A DNA stretch of 64,000 nucleotides. Source: Eublepharis macularius (lineage: Eukaryota; Chordata; Lepidosauria; Squamata; Eublepharidae). The notes beneath the pieces are model-generated. The model made no database searches. It was not told the DNA's origin and saw only the letters and a list, made by a program, of their open reading frames with translations. Numbering within the stretch: position 1 is the first letter of the stretch; the number at the start of each line of letters is the position of its first letter. Shown here one piece after another: positions 10,513 to 22,225 of this stretch. The DNA is taken from the NCBI RefSeq assembly GCF_028583425.1, contig NC_072795.1, positions 67,036,001 through 67,100,000 of the forward strand, given 5' to 3'. A program made the translations under genes and the position numbers.

Positions 10513-12802
10513 AACAAACTCAGGTTTTCCATAAAAGTAGCAACTTACTAAGCTGTATGTTAATGAAGGGTACAGTTTTCTTACACTAATCCAACTCCAT
10601 ATTTTTTAAACTAAGGTTCAAATACTTAACAACTGCATGAGGCAAATTTAAGCTATAAGTCAGGAAGAAAAGGTGGCAAAGAGGACCCACATATAGGAAA
10701 GGAACTGTAACTCATTTAGCGCTCCTACTTTGCATGTATGGGTTTTATGGGGCTAATTTGCAACACACACGAAAGTTAAGAAATTTCTTTAAACCAAACC
10801 TTTCAAAAATTATACCAATATATATGTATTACCAAACTCATAGGTTCAATAAAGAACAGCAACTTGCAGCCAATAATGTCCTTGACTTCAGCCAAGTAAC
10901 TGGTTGTCTTTTGAAACCACTTCAGGGTTAACAAAGTCCAACTTTTCCGGTCCCAAGTGCCACAAACCTCTTGATTACGGAACAAACTGGTACCCAGGCT
11001 TCTATCTTCAGCTTAGGAATTACAGCCCTGCAATAATAATGATTCCAGTAATAACACCAAACTAAATATAACACACACACACACCACTTTTACTCATTAT
11101 TTTTCACATACAGTGTTTTTCCAATTACCTTATTCAAGGTGATAAGAATACATAAAATTTTATCAAGCTCCTCAGCAACCAGCCTCCTCCTCAGCTACTT
11201 GGCTCTAGCTCCTGACTTCACCCTACGGGGCTAAACCAACTAACTCATGGGGGCTACACATGCACATGGTCCCAAGCTTAGTTCCTGACATCTCCAAAAG
11301 GCAGCATGTGTGGGTGAGGGGGAGGAGACTCATTCTGCCTGTGACTCTGAGGATCCGCTGCTAGTTAGAGTGGGAATACTGAGCTAGGCAGACAAATGGT
11401 CAATATGTAATGACTTCCTATGGGCCCAAGGCCATATTCAAAGATACCAGCGCAGCAGGTGTCTGTTACCCTTGTGCAACCACACAATACTCACAGACTA
11501 CAGTTGTGGCATTATCACAGGGAACTCTTTTAGTTTTCACCAGGTGTAAAATACTGTCACTGTCGTCTGAGTGCTGACCTATAAGATGGGCTGAACATCT
11601 CTCACTGGCTCTCCCAAAAGACCCCCTAGAGCTGCTTACCCAATTGTGGGGGTGGGGGTGGGGGACGGGGGGAGGGTACACAGGCAGCTGTTTGATATCA
11701 GGAAACCAGCAGTGGGCAAATGTTAAACCTTCATTTCTTCTCTCCTTATTCCCTGATCAGAATGGGGAGATGGGACACTGCTGCTATTTACCAATAAAAT
11801 TCTTACAAGATGCATTTATGGCTCTCCTAGCATCTTGTCTAGTTTTTCCTTGAATACTGAAAAATATGTAGTTTTCACAAAAGGAATGCCATCTTTAGAA
11901 AATATGTAGAAATATTTTACAACAGATGAGCACACTCATATCTACCATCAAGCGTATGTTCATCATAGATATAAGCCCAAATCCAGTTCCTTATATATTT
12001 GCAAAGATGCTTGAAAATAATGCATATTATCATTGTTTTATTTGTGAAAACTAACATGTTTGTTGCTTGTGTTGTATAAGCTGGAATTGTTGCCTTTTAT
12101 GTAAACACATTTTAAAAGTACTACTTAAATTGAACGTGTAAAGTAACCCTAAATTTGAGGATTGCTTCACACAACTGCCTTGCAGACCTTCTGTCTGCCT
12201 GGAATGAACATGCCTACGGCACACAGTCCATGTGAATCTGATCTGAACAGAGGCTACAGCACACCTGTAAAGAGCTCTAGATTCCCCCCCCCTTTCAATT
12301 TAGCTATTGGTGGGTCTAATTGCCACTGAATTATCAAATGTTCCTAAGCAGGTCACTATGGTTTGGGCATTTCCCTAACCAAAAAAAAGAGAGGTTTAAT
12401 ATTTAGCATCCTCCACTAAAGGGGAAAAAATATTGCCGAATCTACCAGGCCTTGCCTGAACCTTCTTTGCTAGGCAAAAAATGCAGTCTTGGCAGAAGTG
12501 GCTCCCTGCCCTCCTCCTCCCCTTTCTGTTTCAGGCGTGCTTTCTTTTTCTGGGAAGCAGCTGCTGCAGTGACAGGTCCAGGGAGTTTCTTGAGAACTGG
12601 ATCCTGGATGACTCTCTTCTGCTGGATGCTTGACCTGCCCTCCCACGCTTTCCTCATTTCTCAGAAAAGCCTGGAAACCAAAAGGTGAAAGGAGGGGGTA
12701 GTGGAAGCTGCTCAGACCATGTGCATGCCTCAGCAGTCCAGGAAGAGAAGTGAGTAAGTAGCTAGTCATATTTAAGCACCGCTGTCTGTTCCTCTTGTGC
12801 AG
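10513..12802. other. Mostly gene-free; one tRNA-SINE tail fragment at about 11320-11425
   Basis: At about 11330-11425 the block CTGCTAGTTAGAGTGGGAAT, followed by ACTGAGCTAGGCAGACAAAT and ACTTCCTATG, resembles the 3' part of the SINE whose full copy is at 57967-58180. Around 12440-12800 GC content rises and overlapping frames occur on both strands without a recognisable product. The remainder is unique. Confidence 0.4.
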
Positions 12803-12847
12803 TTTGGGAGCAAACAACTGGAGTTTCTGAAGGCAAGAGTTAAAAGG
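12803..12847 (+). other. Exon-like segment with good splice signals (possible lncRNA exon)
   Basis: A pyrimidine-rich tract ending CCTCTTGTGCAG precedes a 45-bp segment that is followed by AAAAGGTAAGTGCTG, a near-consensus donor. This is only a signal-level observation; no coding continuity with any gene in the window was found. Confidence 0.2.
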
Positions 12848-13010
12848 TAAGTGCTGTTTTCATAGCTATCTCTGTAAGTGCCTTGAAACCTCTCTGGAAC
12901 AAGACAAGACGTGTGTCCTAGGGCTGCTAACACAACACTCTGGGTTTGGGGGGTGGGATTTGCCTGAGAATCCTTGTTTGGAATAGACTTTTTAAAATAA
13001 GTTTAGAAGC

Positions 13011-13088
13011 TGAGTAATTTTAAAAAATGAACATAAAAAATGAACACATTTAAAAAATGAACATATGTTCATTTTTTAAAATTACTCA
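13011..13088. repeat. Perfect 23-bp AT-rich inverted repeat with internal direct repeats
   Basis: The left arm at 13011-13033 and right arm at 13066-13088 are exact reverse complements (TGAGTAATTTTAAAAAATGA and on). The interior holds extra copies of AAAAAATGAACA. It may be a tiny MITE core or a local slippage product. Confidence 0.75.
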
Positions 13089-13605
13089 CATGTTTAACAG
13101 AGCAATTCTGTTTTTGCAAAAAAGGTAGAGTTCCACTCTCAAGATACAGATAGACTTTAAGCCACTTACTCAGTTGTGGAAAGAGATTTCATTTTAAACA
13201 GTATTTCTGTTTTCGTTGTTTCTTTTACCAGAAGTTCAGGATGTGCTTGTGCAGAGTCTATTGTTTCTGTGGATAGTGAAGGAAGGGCAAGATGTGATGT
13301 CTTAAGATACAGGAAAATGGAATGTTTAGGTTACTTTTGGAAAGGAACTTAGTGAAAATAAAAAGATTCCCAGCTATAGGAGCAGTCATACAGTTGCAGA
13401 AGTGACAGAATGAGGGTAAACCATTAAACATCTGTAAGAGATAGTTTGGGTATAATCAGTATTCATTGGAGGATGGAAGAGACAGCTGACTTGTACAAGA
13501 ATTCAAACCCACATTTGCTGGAGAATTGGCTGGGTTGGCCTTGGCAACTCACTATTTCCAACCTTGGTTGCCTATCTACAGAGTGGGAATAAAAATGGTC
13601 CTTTA

Positions 13606-13661
13606 GACAGCTCAAATGAAATAAGGTCAGCTCAAATGGACAGCTCAAATGAAATAAGGTC
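13606..13661. repeat. Short tandem duplication, two 23-bp copies
   Basis: The unit GACAGCTCAAATGAAATAAG plus GTC occurs at 13606-13628 and again, identical, at 13639-13661, with a partial copy between them. A local duplication with no evident function. Confidence 0.75.
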
Positions 13662-16209
13662 TATCAAGAACTGAAGAGGCTAATCAATAGCATACTCTGC
13701 ATGGAAACCTTCTTTCATTTGTGTGGTTAGAGGGAGAAAGTGGGATTAGACTATTGATTTAAAACGATGGTTCCACACTGAGATTCCTGTGCAGAAGTCA
13801 TAGAATCAAACACATGCTCTAGCTCATCAAGGGAGATCCATGTGCAGAAGATCCCAGGGAAAAAATGTTGACAGCTCTAGTGTACAGGTAGATCTAGTGG
13901 GACATCTAGTGGAAAATAAGCATCAGCGTGTCATCTTAAAGCTAGAATTTACAGCAAGAACCTCCATAATTCAGAGGCGCTGAATATCGACTGCAAGGAA
14001 ACAGCAGGTAAGAGCTATTGCATTCATGCCCCATGGGTAAGGGGTATGAATAGGGGGGGGGGATGTTCCCCAGGGGCAAGGGGAGTATGAGGAAAAATAA
14101 ACTGCCCCATAACCAGCTAACATCCTTATATGCACCACAGAAAATGATTTACACCAGCTAGTGATGTCAGTTGCCCGCTTTTGGTAGGAATGGGAGGCCT
14201 CCCACTGGTTGGGACGTCCCTCCTGCCTTTGCTCCTTGAAGCAGCAAGAGAATGGTCCAAGGCCAGAAATGGCACCAGGTGATGCATGACATCACACCCA
14301 CCCCAAAACCCAGATGTGACATCAAGGCATCAGGCAACACTCTGGCTGCCCCCCCAAATTTTCATGGTACTTATTAACATGTACTCACCATACTGTTGGG
14401 TACTTACCAGAGCTTTTGGAGATGGCCAGAGCATCACTTCCAGATTTTTGGGCAGATGGGACATCTTGTGTTGCTGGATATCATCTCCCCCCATCCCCCC
14501 AGGCTGAAAACTTCCAAAGATGCCAGACGGCGACCTGACATCCGTAACACCAGTGGTTTTCAATGCGTCCAGGGCTTGCTGAACACAGGACCTTCTGAGC
14601 TGCAAGCATGTGACAGGAAATCAGATCTTAATCATGCAGTAGGAAGAAGGGGAGCCGGAACTGAAATCACTAGTGACCAGGCTGGGGCCAGGAAATATAA
14701 GCCAAGGCCCAAAGCTATGAAGAGTTCACCATCTCTAAATGCCCCCCCCCTTTGCTGTCCTGCGGCTCCTCTTGACAGCTGTACAGAAGCTCATGGTTCA
14801 GCAGGAGGGGCTCCTTAGGTTGGGACCCTCAGACCACTGATAAATACTGATCTAGCATCTCCTCTTACACAATTTCAGGCTTCACACACAGCTACACAGA
14901 ATGGTATTGGAAACACTTGATCTGCAGTTTGAGGACATCCCTTCTGTTCCTACTTTGGAGCAGCCCCTCTGCCTTTCTTGTGACAGACTTGAACAAGCTA
15001 TTTCTTAAGTCTGAATTCCTCTGAGGTGGACAGAAACAGAAATGTAACCTCCCATACACACTTTTTTTAAAAAAAAAATAATCTGAAGTTAATTTAAGAA
15101 ATCTTGTCAGTATTGATGTGGAGTGGATTTTGCAGAATATAAACTTTGGTTGCAATGAAGAGATGTGGAGAAAATCAAGCCAGAACAATCCACACAATGT
15201 AATGCCTTCTAAAAGTTAACCTTTTGGGTGTGCTACCTTCCTAGCTCTCTTTCCACTTGTTATACTAGTTAAGGTTAGTCTCTACCCCCAGGTCACAAAG
15301 GAAAGCTTACCCAGGAACTGCATCTTGTTGGAACTAAAGAACCACACAGATGAGGAAATACTCTGAAAAATACTATCTTCTCTGCAGGCTCAGAATTGTC
15401 ATCTCACGAAAGGGTGAAAACTCTGTTTCCATGATTCTGGGCTTTCTGAAGAGACTCCTATGCTCCTGAAACCCTATCCCTCTAGAAACATGCTACTGTT
15501 GCTAGAGTGACATCTTTCCTGCAGGCATTTAGATGTTATAGGCCCGCTCTGCTCTTTTGCAAGTTCTTAGGAATGTTTTGTGGGGATACTGGCCAGAACT
15601 TCTGGTAACTGATGGCCTTTTAATTTTAATTACATTTCTATTAATTTCAATTGAAAATTTCACTCAGTAATGATTATATCAAGATACAAAGAAGTCTATA
15701 TGCTAACATGACATTTCTTATTTCTTAAAGGCCTGAATAGCATCTAGTTTTAAATAGTGGCATTCAAATGTCTGCCAAGCTAACACTTCCTGTTAGGCAC
15801 AAGAAGTCCACACCTCACTCCTCTTTAGCAACTACTGTATTTTGCTTCCTCTGACAGATGGAAAAGACAATTACTAGAAGTCTGGCATGGCTGTTTGGCT
15901 CTGAGAACTGAATTCCATAGGCTTTGGGATAATAGAAACGCCTCGTGGATTCAGTTCTACAGCTTGACAGCAACTGAACTCCGAAAAGCTGAGCCTGACC
16001 TTTCACATCACCAAGCAGACCTGTCAACGCTGATGGCCTGCAAACCAATCCATCTCTATTGTAAACAGCAGACGCTGCTCTTACACAGCCGAAGCAGCTC
16101 TCCCATTTTGCGACACACATCAAGTCATCCCAGGCTCAGATGAGATGTTGCAACACCTTTATGTTTGCATCATTCAATAATCCACAAAGTTTCTTCAGAG
16201 AAATAAGGT
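13662..16209. other. Gene-free stretch
   Basis: Unique intergenic DNA with scattered homopolymer runs (G-run near 14055, C-run near 14743, A/T run near 15062). The largest open frame (14396-14818, 140 codons, plus) has no known domain and a composition like the surrounding DNA, so it is not called as a gene. Confidence 0.45.
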
Positions 16210-16345
16210 TGGAAAACCAGTGTGGTACAGTGGAAAACTAAAAAGGCTGAAGTCTAATGGCTGCTCAGCCATGAAGCTCATTGGGCAAGTCAATTAACCT
16301 TGATGAGTCATTAATATCCAGCTCTAATCACTATTTAATAAGTCT
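16210..16345 (+). mobile_element. Possible degraded tRNA-derived SINE fragment
   Basis: The segment starts AAACCAGTGTGGTACAGTGG and continues with an AAGTCTAATGGCTGCT and CATTGGGCAAGTCA order, resembling the tRNA-like head and body of the SINE copies at 28486 and 34181. It is strongly diverged and has no recognisable tail. Confidence 0.35.
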
Positions 16346-17756
16346 GTCCCAGTAGGACCTCCAAGCCACACAGGTATATGACAATCAATTTATACCTAAG
16401 ACATAGAAGGCACAGCTGGCTGTGAAGCAGCAGGTAGCTTGCACAGTTTCATACACCTTAGTAGAAGACTTTTCTTCACAGAGCTTGCACACCCATATCT
16501 CCTCCAATATGGCTGTGCTATCCCCAATGTGGGACAGAAAATGTCATTTGGCCTTTAATGTTATTCCTATGTACTGCTGCTCTTACAGCAACATCTATGT
16601 AAGACCAGCCTACTCTTTTTATCCCTGAGCTAGCTGTTATTGTGGACAGCCTGCTGAACAGCAGATGCAGCACCCTAAAGCACAAATGCTTTTTATATTC
16701 CACTGGGCTGAAATGACACAAGATCCCAGGTATCTGTAAATCCTTTTTCTACTTTGCTTGGTGAATGTTGGGATTGCACTCTGTGAATACTGAGTGGTTG
16801 GGTCACATTGCCCTTTTAGCAGTCTTGGCAAAAGAAAAAGCCAGTCCTACCCCCACCCCCTTCTCAATTCCAAGCTGCAAGACTTTGGTGGAGTGGTCAT
16901 TCTTATGGAATTGAATATAGCCCACTAGCATGAAGGAGAGGGATAGGTGTTGCCTGACAGTGCGTAAGCAATGGGGACTTCCCTAATCTTATATAAGTCA
17001 CTATAATTCTCTAATATTTTTTCTTTAGTCCCTGGTTAGTATTCAGAGAGTGGTTTTAGGGGATTGTGGGAAGTAAAGACATGCTTTAGTCAGAAAGAGA
17101 TTTAACTGAGGGACAGGGGATAAACTTTAAGGGGTGACACAGACACATTATCTGAAGAGAGGTGACCAGTTTGATGAAGATAGAAGGTAAAACTGAAATG
17201 GACAGAACAACAAACCTTGAACTCTGAAAGATTTCTGCCTGTCACAGAGGTAAGTTTTAGACACAGGAAAGAGGATTGATTTTATACCTATTTGATTATC
17301 CCTTTAATCAGATGCTGTTTCATTAATTACTTTATTACAGATAAATTTATTTCACAGAAATTGGAGTCAGTTGGTCTCTCCAACCACAGACATACCCTCA
17401 TGTTTTGGGCTCTCAAATACAGGGAGAGCCTATCTAACTGGGAATATCTCTAAGAGCCAAGCTAGATGTGCAGGTTTTTAAAGAGTTCCCTGCAGCTACA
17501 CAGCAGCGTTGGGGAGTAGCTGTTAAAAATAAGGCTATTCTTGTCACTTAAAAAAGGCTATTGTTAAAAATAAAGGAGACCCTAAAAGTATTCTGGGGGG
17601 GGGATTCTTCCCGTGCTACTGTTACATGGGGAAATGGCTGGGGGGGAGGAACTCTTCCTCCCCCTGCGGAGGCACTCTGAGGCCATTTGAGCTTTTTTTT
17701 TTTTAAACAGCCATTTACTTTAACTGCTGTAGGGATGAGGAAACCTGAGTTGGGTC
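16346..17756. other. Gene-free stretch
   Basis: Unique DNA with G-rich patches around 17597-17650. No splice-like exon or RNA gene recognised. Confidence 0.45.
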
Positions 17757-18971
17757 ATGTGGGAAGAATCTCTCTACACAAGACATCTTACATGGGCATG
17801 TTCAAGTGTAGGGAGATGCAATGTTAGCTGGGAAGCGTAGTTTTAAAAAGAGCCTGCAGAGATCGCTCCTCAGAGGCTTTGTTAATTTCATCTTCGCCTC
17901 CCCCTAAGGCTCTGTCAATTTCACCTCCTCTTCCCCACTAAGATGAAATCAACAAACCATGGCCGTCGTCACATGGGCGTTTATTCCGTCAAATTTCCAT
18001 TATGTGGCGCTATTGTTCCTATTGGCGCTATGATGCAATCTTTTGTCAAATACCGTCTCCTCCCGCTTCGAGTTGTTCACACCGTAGCGCTCTGTGCCGT
18101 CATTTTGAACGGGCACAGAAAAAACTCCTCCCCCCTTTTAAAATTTTTTTTTCCGCTTTATTGCGTTATAACGACATTACATCGTTATAACCAAACGTTA
18201 GCCCAACCCCAAAAGAGCAGGATAGGTTGGCCAAGTTTTCCCGCCCTGGAAGCAGCTTGAACATTGGCTAAGATTGTTTTTCTTCCTAATTTGAACATCC
18301 ATAAATATACTCTTGTTCTGAGAAAAGCCCCTGTCTGACGTGATCCCCATCGCCGAAGACTCAACCATGGCTCCACCGAGTGAACTTGTAGTTCTGGTGG
18401 CCCAACTGGTTGTTTTGATGGTTCAGAGCACGTTCACTCTGTGCCATGCACACCTGCGATCCCTCCGTCGGAGGCGAAGGGCAGCGGAAAGACTTTTTCG
18501 GTCTATGCTGCTCGAGCAGCATAGAAAGAACACTCTTTCATTGCTTTGTATTTTTATAATATTATGACGTTATAGCGATATAAGGACGTTTTTTAAAAAA
18601 AAAAAAAGGAGCTCGCTGCAGGATAGCGCGAAAGGGCGTCTGGGATAACGGGTCAAGATAAGAAAGGGAAAATTCCGTCATTATGGGATAGAAATCGATG
18701 CCGGATGGTCACACGGAAGCAGATTATAGCACGAAAATTGAGACCAGAGGAGAAATCTCAGACTCGCAACAGTGCCAGAATAAGGTGGGAATTTTGCGGT
18801 AGATTGCGCAATTTTCGCACTAATTTTAAGCCCGTGTGACGACGGCCCCTCTGAGGAGCGATCTTTGCCAACTCTGTCTTTTAAAACTATGCTTCCTAAC
18901 TAACATTGCATCTCTCTACACTTGAGCATCCCTGTGTAAGATGCTTTGTGTAGAGAGACTCTTCCCACATG
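17757..18971. mobile_element. Palindromic MITE (TCTCTCTACACAAGACA ends) split by a nested transposon
   Basis: Arms at 17757-17876 and 18848-18971 are imperfect reverse complements over ~120 bp, both carrying the CATGTGGGAAGA, TCTCTCTACACAA, CATCTTACA, CTCAAGTGTAG, AGATGCAATGTTAG and GATCGCTCCTCAGAGG blocks. A smaller relative with the same terminus stands alone at 32451-32615. The 887-bp element at 17961-18847 lies inside it, directly against the right arm, so the MITE is the older of the two. Confidence 0.78.
17961..18847 (+). mobile_element. Non-autonomous DNA transposon, 887 bp, CpG-rich younger copy
   Basis: The ends are GGCCGTCGTCACATGGGC and the reverse complement of GGCCGTCGTCACACGGGC. 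Many CpG dinucleotides remain, unlike the diverged copy at 5344-6210, so this copy looks younger. A small plus-strand frame near 18340-18567 (65 codons from the ATG at 18367) encodes a hydrophobic then Arg-rich peptide (LRSLRRRRRAAERLF). This recalls the N-terminus of PIF/Harbinger transposases, but the typical TWA target duplication is not seen, so the superfamily is open. Confidence 0.78.
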
Positions 18972-19022
18972 GAAGAGTTTCATAATAAGATGGAGTCACA
19001 CAGGAATAAATGCTTGTTTTTC

Positions 19023-19028
19023 TTTATT
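19023..19028 (-). terminator. Polyadenylation signal AATAAA of the 19754 gene
   Basis: On the minus strand an AATAAA within TTTTAAATAAAG lies about 725 bp beyond the stop codon of the C10orf95-like reading frame. The stretch in between has no repeat I recognise, as expected for a 3' UTR. Cleavage is expected near 19000-19012, just before the palindromic MITE. Confidence 0.5.
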
Positions 19029-19753
19029 TAAAATTGTACATTTAACTTGTGTACATATTAGATTGCAACCCAATGGCCATGCACAATTCAATTAAGCCTG
19101 CATACACAATTGATCTCAGACTAGGAAAGAACCATCAACAGCATAGAACTTTACAGATCGCTAAAACTGCTTACAGCAAAAACTGCTTACTACAAAATCT
19201 GCCAAAACAAAATTTACTCAGGCACATGTTGCAATTTACCTGAAGCTACAGGTGTGAGAGAGCAGATGCTCTGTGTCCCATCACCTCATACTATCACCTC
19301 AAGTTCTGTTTCCAATTCCTTAGTGAGTCATAATTAGTAGTTAGTGTTCAGGGGAGGGGAGATCCATCTTCAGAGGGACTGAAGATTGTTCATTGTGATC
19401 AATTGTAAAGTGGTACTTTGAGGAGCAAATAAGGCCAGCAACACCATTCAGCTGTGCATTTTGGTCAGTCAAATGGATAGGCCCTACAACAATGGACTCT
19501 AAGTTACTCAAAAGTCTCAGGTGCTAGAAGAATAAGTAACATTTCCTTGAGGATATGAGAAAGTGTACATATTAGTGAGTTACACAAGCCCTAATAAACT
19601 GAAACACACCACTATTTGCAAGTTAAAAATGTTACATAAGAAACTCTCCCCATTTTCTGTTCCGTGGTTACAGCCCAATTTGGAAAGTTGCCATCACTGA
19701 CACTTGGACCTAAACACAGGTGTTCAGTCAGCAGTCCTTTTAAATCAGCCACA

Positions 19754-20398
19754 TCATCTCTTTGATTTCTTTTTCTTCTTGCCTCGGTCTTCACCGCTGT
19801 CCTCAGCTTCACTAGCAGTCGGGGTGGATTCCTTTCTGATGACTCTTTTCTCTATCCTATATTCTTGTTCTCCCGTTCTAGGGTCCCCTTTCACAACAAA
19901 CTCCCCATTGTGGTACGTAATGGAAACATCTGTCCTTGGATAGGTGCCATAAACCCTTCGGAGATCATCTTTCACAAATTCTGGTAGGTCTCGCCTTGGT
20001 CCTGTAACTCTCTCCAGCCTACCCCAACGGAGCTCCCCTCTCAGGGTGAATCCTTCAGGCCATAAATCACAACCTGGTCTCTGGTAGGTTGCATAAGGAC
20101 GATAGTTTGAATAGGGGTTGTACAAAGGAAGAGGGCTCACCTGTGGAAAGTGCCAGTAAGGGTAAGGATGGAAGTAAGGATTTGCACCGTAGATGTGATG
20201 GTACTCCACTTGGTTTGCTGAATTATCACCATAGCCATTGTTACGGTCCATGACCACAGCAAGAGGCCTGCTGTAGAAGCTCTGCATCTGAACAGGGGGT
20301 AATATGGTCGTTGGTTGCGTTTCAAGCACACGATTTGGTCCAAAGGGGAGGTAGGTATAAGGGGAGGCCTGTATCATGTTTGGGTAATATAAAGCCAT
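19754..20398 (-). CDS. C10orf95: Uncharacterised Tyr/Pro-rich protein, probable C10orf95 orthologue
   Basis: A 214-residue open frame from an ATG at 20398 to a stop at 19754. The frame stays open 13 codons upstream, but that part begins at a non-ATG codon. Upstream of it, at about 20478 on the minus strand, CTGTCTCCACAG looks like a splice acceptor, so this is probably the last exon, with the 5' UTR in an earlier one. Residues ~1-100 are rich in Tyr, Pro and Asn (HPYPYWHFPQVSPLPLYNPY). Residues ~108-185 look folded and charged (LRGELRWGRLERV, then LRRVYGTYPRTDV). The tail is acidic then Lys-rich (GKKKKKSKR), a possible nuclear signal. No catalytic motif, signal peptide or membrane segment is evident. 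The identification rests on position and strand directly upstream of MFSD13A, as in human; I do not recall the human sequence well enough to confirm it. Function is unknown. Confidence 0.65.
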   Translation of the reverse strand: MALYYPNMIQASPYTYLPFGPNRVLETQPTTILPPVQMQSFYSRPLAVVMDRNNGYGDNSANQVEYHHIYGANPYFHPYPYWHFPQVSPLPLYNPYSNYRPYATYQRPGCDLWPEGFTLRGELRWGRLERVTGPRRDLPEFVKDDLRRVYGTYPRTDVSITYHNGEFVVKGDPRTGEQEYRIEKRVIRKESTPTASEAEDSGEDRGKKKKKSKR

Positions 20399-20632
20399 AG
20401 TCGTACACGGTACATAAGACAGCTTCTCCTCAAGCAAGTATCTGTCCCACGTAGTATCTCACCCTGTGCTTTCCAAAGCTGTGGAGACAGAGAAATTCTG
20501 CAGTTGATGGTAAATATGCAGTAGTCTACATATAGATGAACATGCTAAATATTAAAGGCAAAGGAATAAATAACTCCTTCATATCCAAGGAAAACAAGAC
20601 ATTGCTCTAGGATTTGTTCACAGAGGATGACT

Positions 20633-21385
20633 ATTATTATTATTTATTACATTTCAAACCCGCCCTTCCCGCAAGCAGGCTCAGGGTGAGGTACAACAGT
20701 TATAAAAATATAATACAAATATTAAAAACAATTAATAAAACAGTTCATCATAAAATCAACAAACAGATAATAACTGTCCCAAGATGGGGTCAATTCCAGA
20801 TTCCTGCCCATCAGCATTCAGGGGGAGGGAAACGGACAGATAATGTACAGCAACCCATACGTGGGTCAGCTAATGAATGGGCACTACATAGCCCTGTGCT
20901 GTACCCATATGTTGGGCAGCCGGCTGGTGGACAGTGTATAACCCCACACTTAATGGGAGGCTGGTGGGAGGCTCAGTGAGGATCTCATGTTGGCCTCAAC
21001 CATATGCCTGGTGGAACATCTCCATCTTACAGGCCCGCTGAAATGATAGAAGATCCTGATGGGCCCAGGTGTCCTCAGACAGAGAGATCCACCAGGTTGG
21101 GACCAGGACCGAAAAGGCCCTGGCCCTGGTTGAGGCCAATTGAGCCTCCCTGGGGCCAGGGACCACCAGCACATGTTTTCCAGCTGATCGGAGCATTCTC
21201 CAGGGCACATACAGGAAGAGGTGGCCCCTTAGGTATGCTAGTCCCAATCCATTTAGGGCTTTATAGGTCAAAACCTGCACCTTGAACCGAATCCAGAATT
21301 CCACTAGCTCTACAACCAAGAGCCAAGTTCTGTACACATCAGATGTGTGAGTGATGGGAATTTGGGGCCTTCTAGACACGCAGGG
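20633..21385 (-). mobile_element. L2-type LINE, 3' end (C-terminal ORF2 plus 3' UTR)
   Basis: The minus-strand frame at about 20996-21290 reads VQVLTYKALNGLGLAYLRGH, then LASTRARAFSVLVP and ACKMEMFHQAYG, the C-terminal region typical of L2/CR1-group ORF2. The 3' UTR follows to the left, ending in a CCCGCCCTTCCCGCAAGCAG-type tail and TTATTATTATT repeats at 20633. A 5'-truncated, broken copy. Confidence 0.82.
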
Positions 21386-21433
21386 GCCTAGTTTTTATGT
21401 AACCATTGTGTAGATAAAGCCTGCCTCTCCCCA

Positions 21434-21530
21434 TGCTGTTTTTGGGTTCTGAAACTACCCCAGGGACTGGGAGCCACACATTGGAGCATACAGTGCCCCC
21501 ATAAAGCAGTTTCAGAATGCAAAAACAGCA
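21434..21530. mobile_element. Small fold-back MITE
   Basis: Starts TGCTGTTTTTGGGTTCTGAA and ends with the near reverse complement (TTCAGAATGCAAAAACAGCA). About 97 bp, with arms of ~22 bp. No coding capacity. Confidence 0.55.
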
Positions 21531-21569
21531 CAAGAAGGCTGAAGCCTCTTCTTCAACGTACCACAGTTA

Positions 21570-21995
21570 TCACAGAATCATAGAGTTGGAAGAGGCCATA
21601 CAGACCTTCTAGTCCAACCCCCTGCCCAATGCAGGATGAGCCTAAAACATCCCTGACAAATATTCATCCAGTCTCTTCTTGAAAACTGCCAGTAAAGGGA
21701 GCTCACCACCTGCCGAGGCAGCTGATTCCACCTTTGAACTACTCTGACCATGAAAAAGTTTTTCCTCATATCCAGCCAGCACCTTTCTGCATGTAATTTA
21801 AGCCCACTGCTTTGAGTTCTATCCTCTGCTGCCAACTGGAACAGCTCCTTGCCCTCCTCCAAATGACAGCCTTTCAAATGTTTAAAAAGAGCAATCATGT
21901 CCCCCCCCCAATCTCCTTTTCTCCAAACTAAACATTCCCAAAGCCCTCAGCCTTTCCTCGTAGGGCTCAGTCTCCAGACCCCTGATCAGAAATGG
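21570..21995 (-). mobile_element. CR1 LINE, 3' terminal fragment
   Basis: On the plus strand the segment opens ATCATAGAGTTGGAAGAGGC and TCTAGTCCAACCCCCTGCCC, the well-known 3' end of amniote CR1 in reverse. The minus frame (RWNQLPRQ-like, then [17 protein letters not shown]) matches the CR1 ORF2 C-terminus. 5'-truncated and broken. Confidence 0.9.
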
Positions 21996-22225
21996 GTGGG
22001 CTTGAATGTCTGAGAGCTGAACTACACGAGATAAATTACACGGGGAGAACATGTGATTGCATTTACATGTTTCCCCCGTTACTTTTCTGTTCACTCGCAC
22101 ACTTCAGCCACATGACAGTCAATCCCATGAAGGGACTGGCACAGGTTACCTCCCTGTTTCTCTGAGACAAGGGATGATATCCTATGATACACCTTCACAT
22201 TGTGAATGCTCAAATCTTCCTTGGC

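Noticed and set aside
12470-12817. 115-codon minus-strand frame
   Set aside because: Overlaps an equally long plus-strand frame; no homology or exon signals fitting the minus strand.
14396-14818. 140-codon plus-strand frame
   Set aside because: No domain, no splice context, composition like flanking DNA, and overlapped by frames on the other strand.
19754-20398. Bucky ball/Velo1-type germ-plasm protein
   Set aside because: The aromatic/proline-rich N-terminus is superficially similar, but only composition supports it; gene order fits C10orf95 better.
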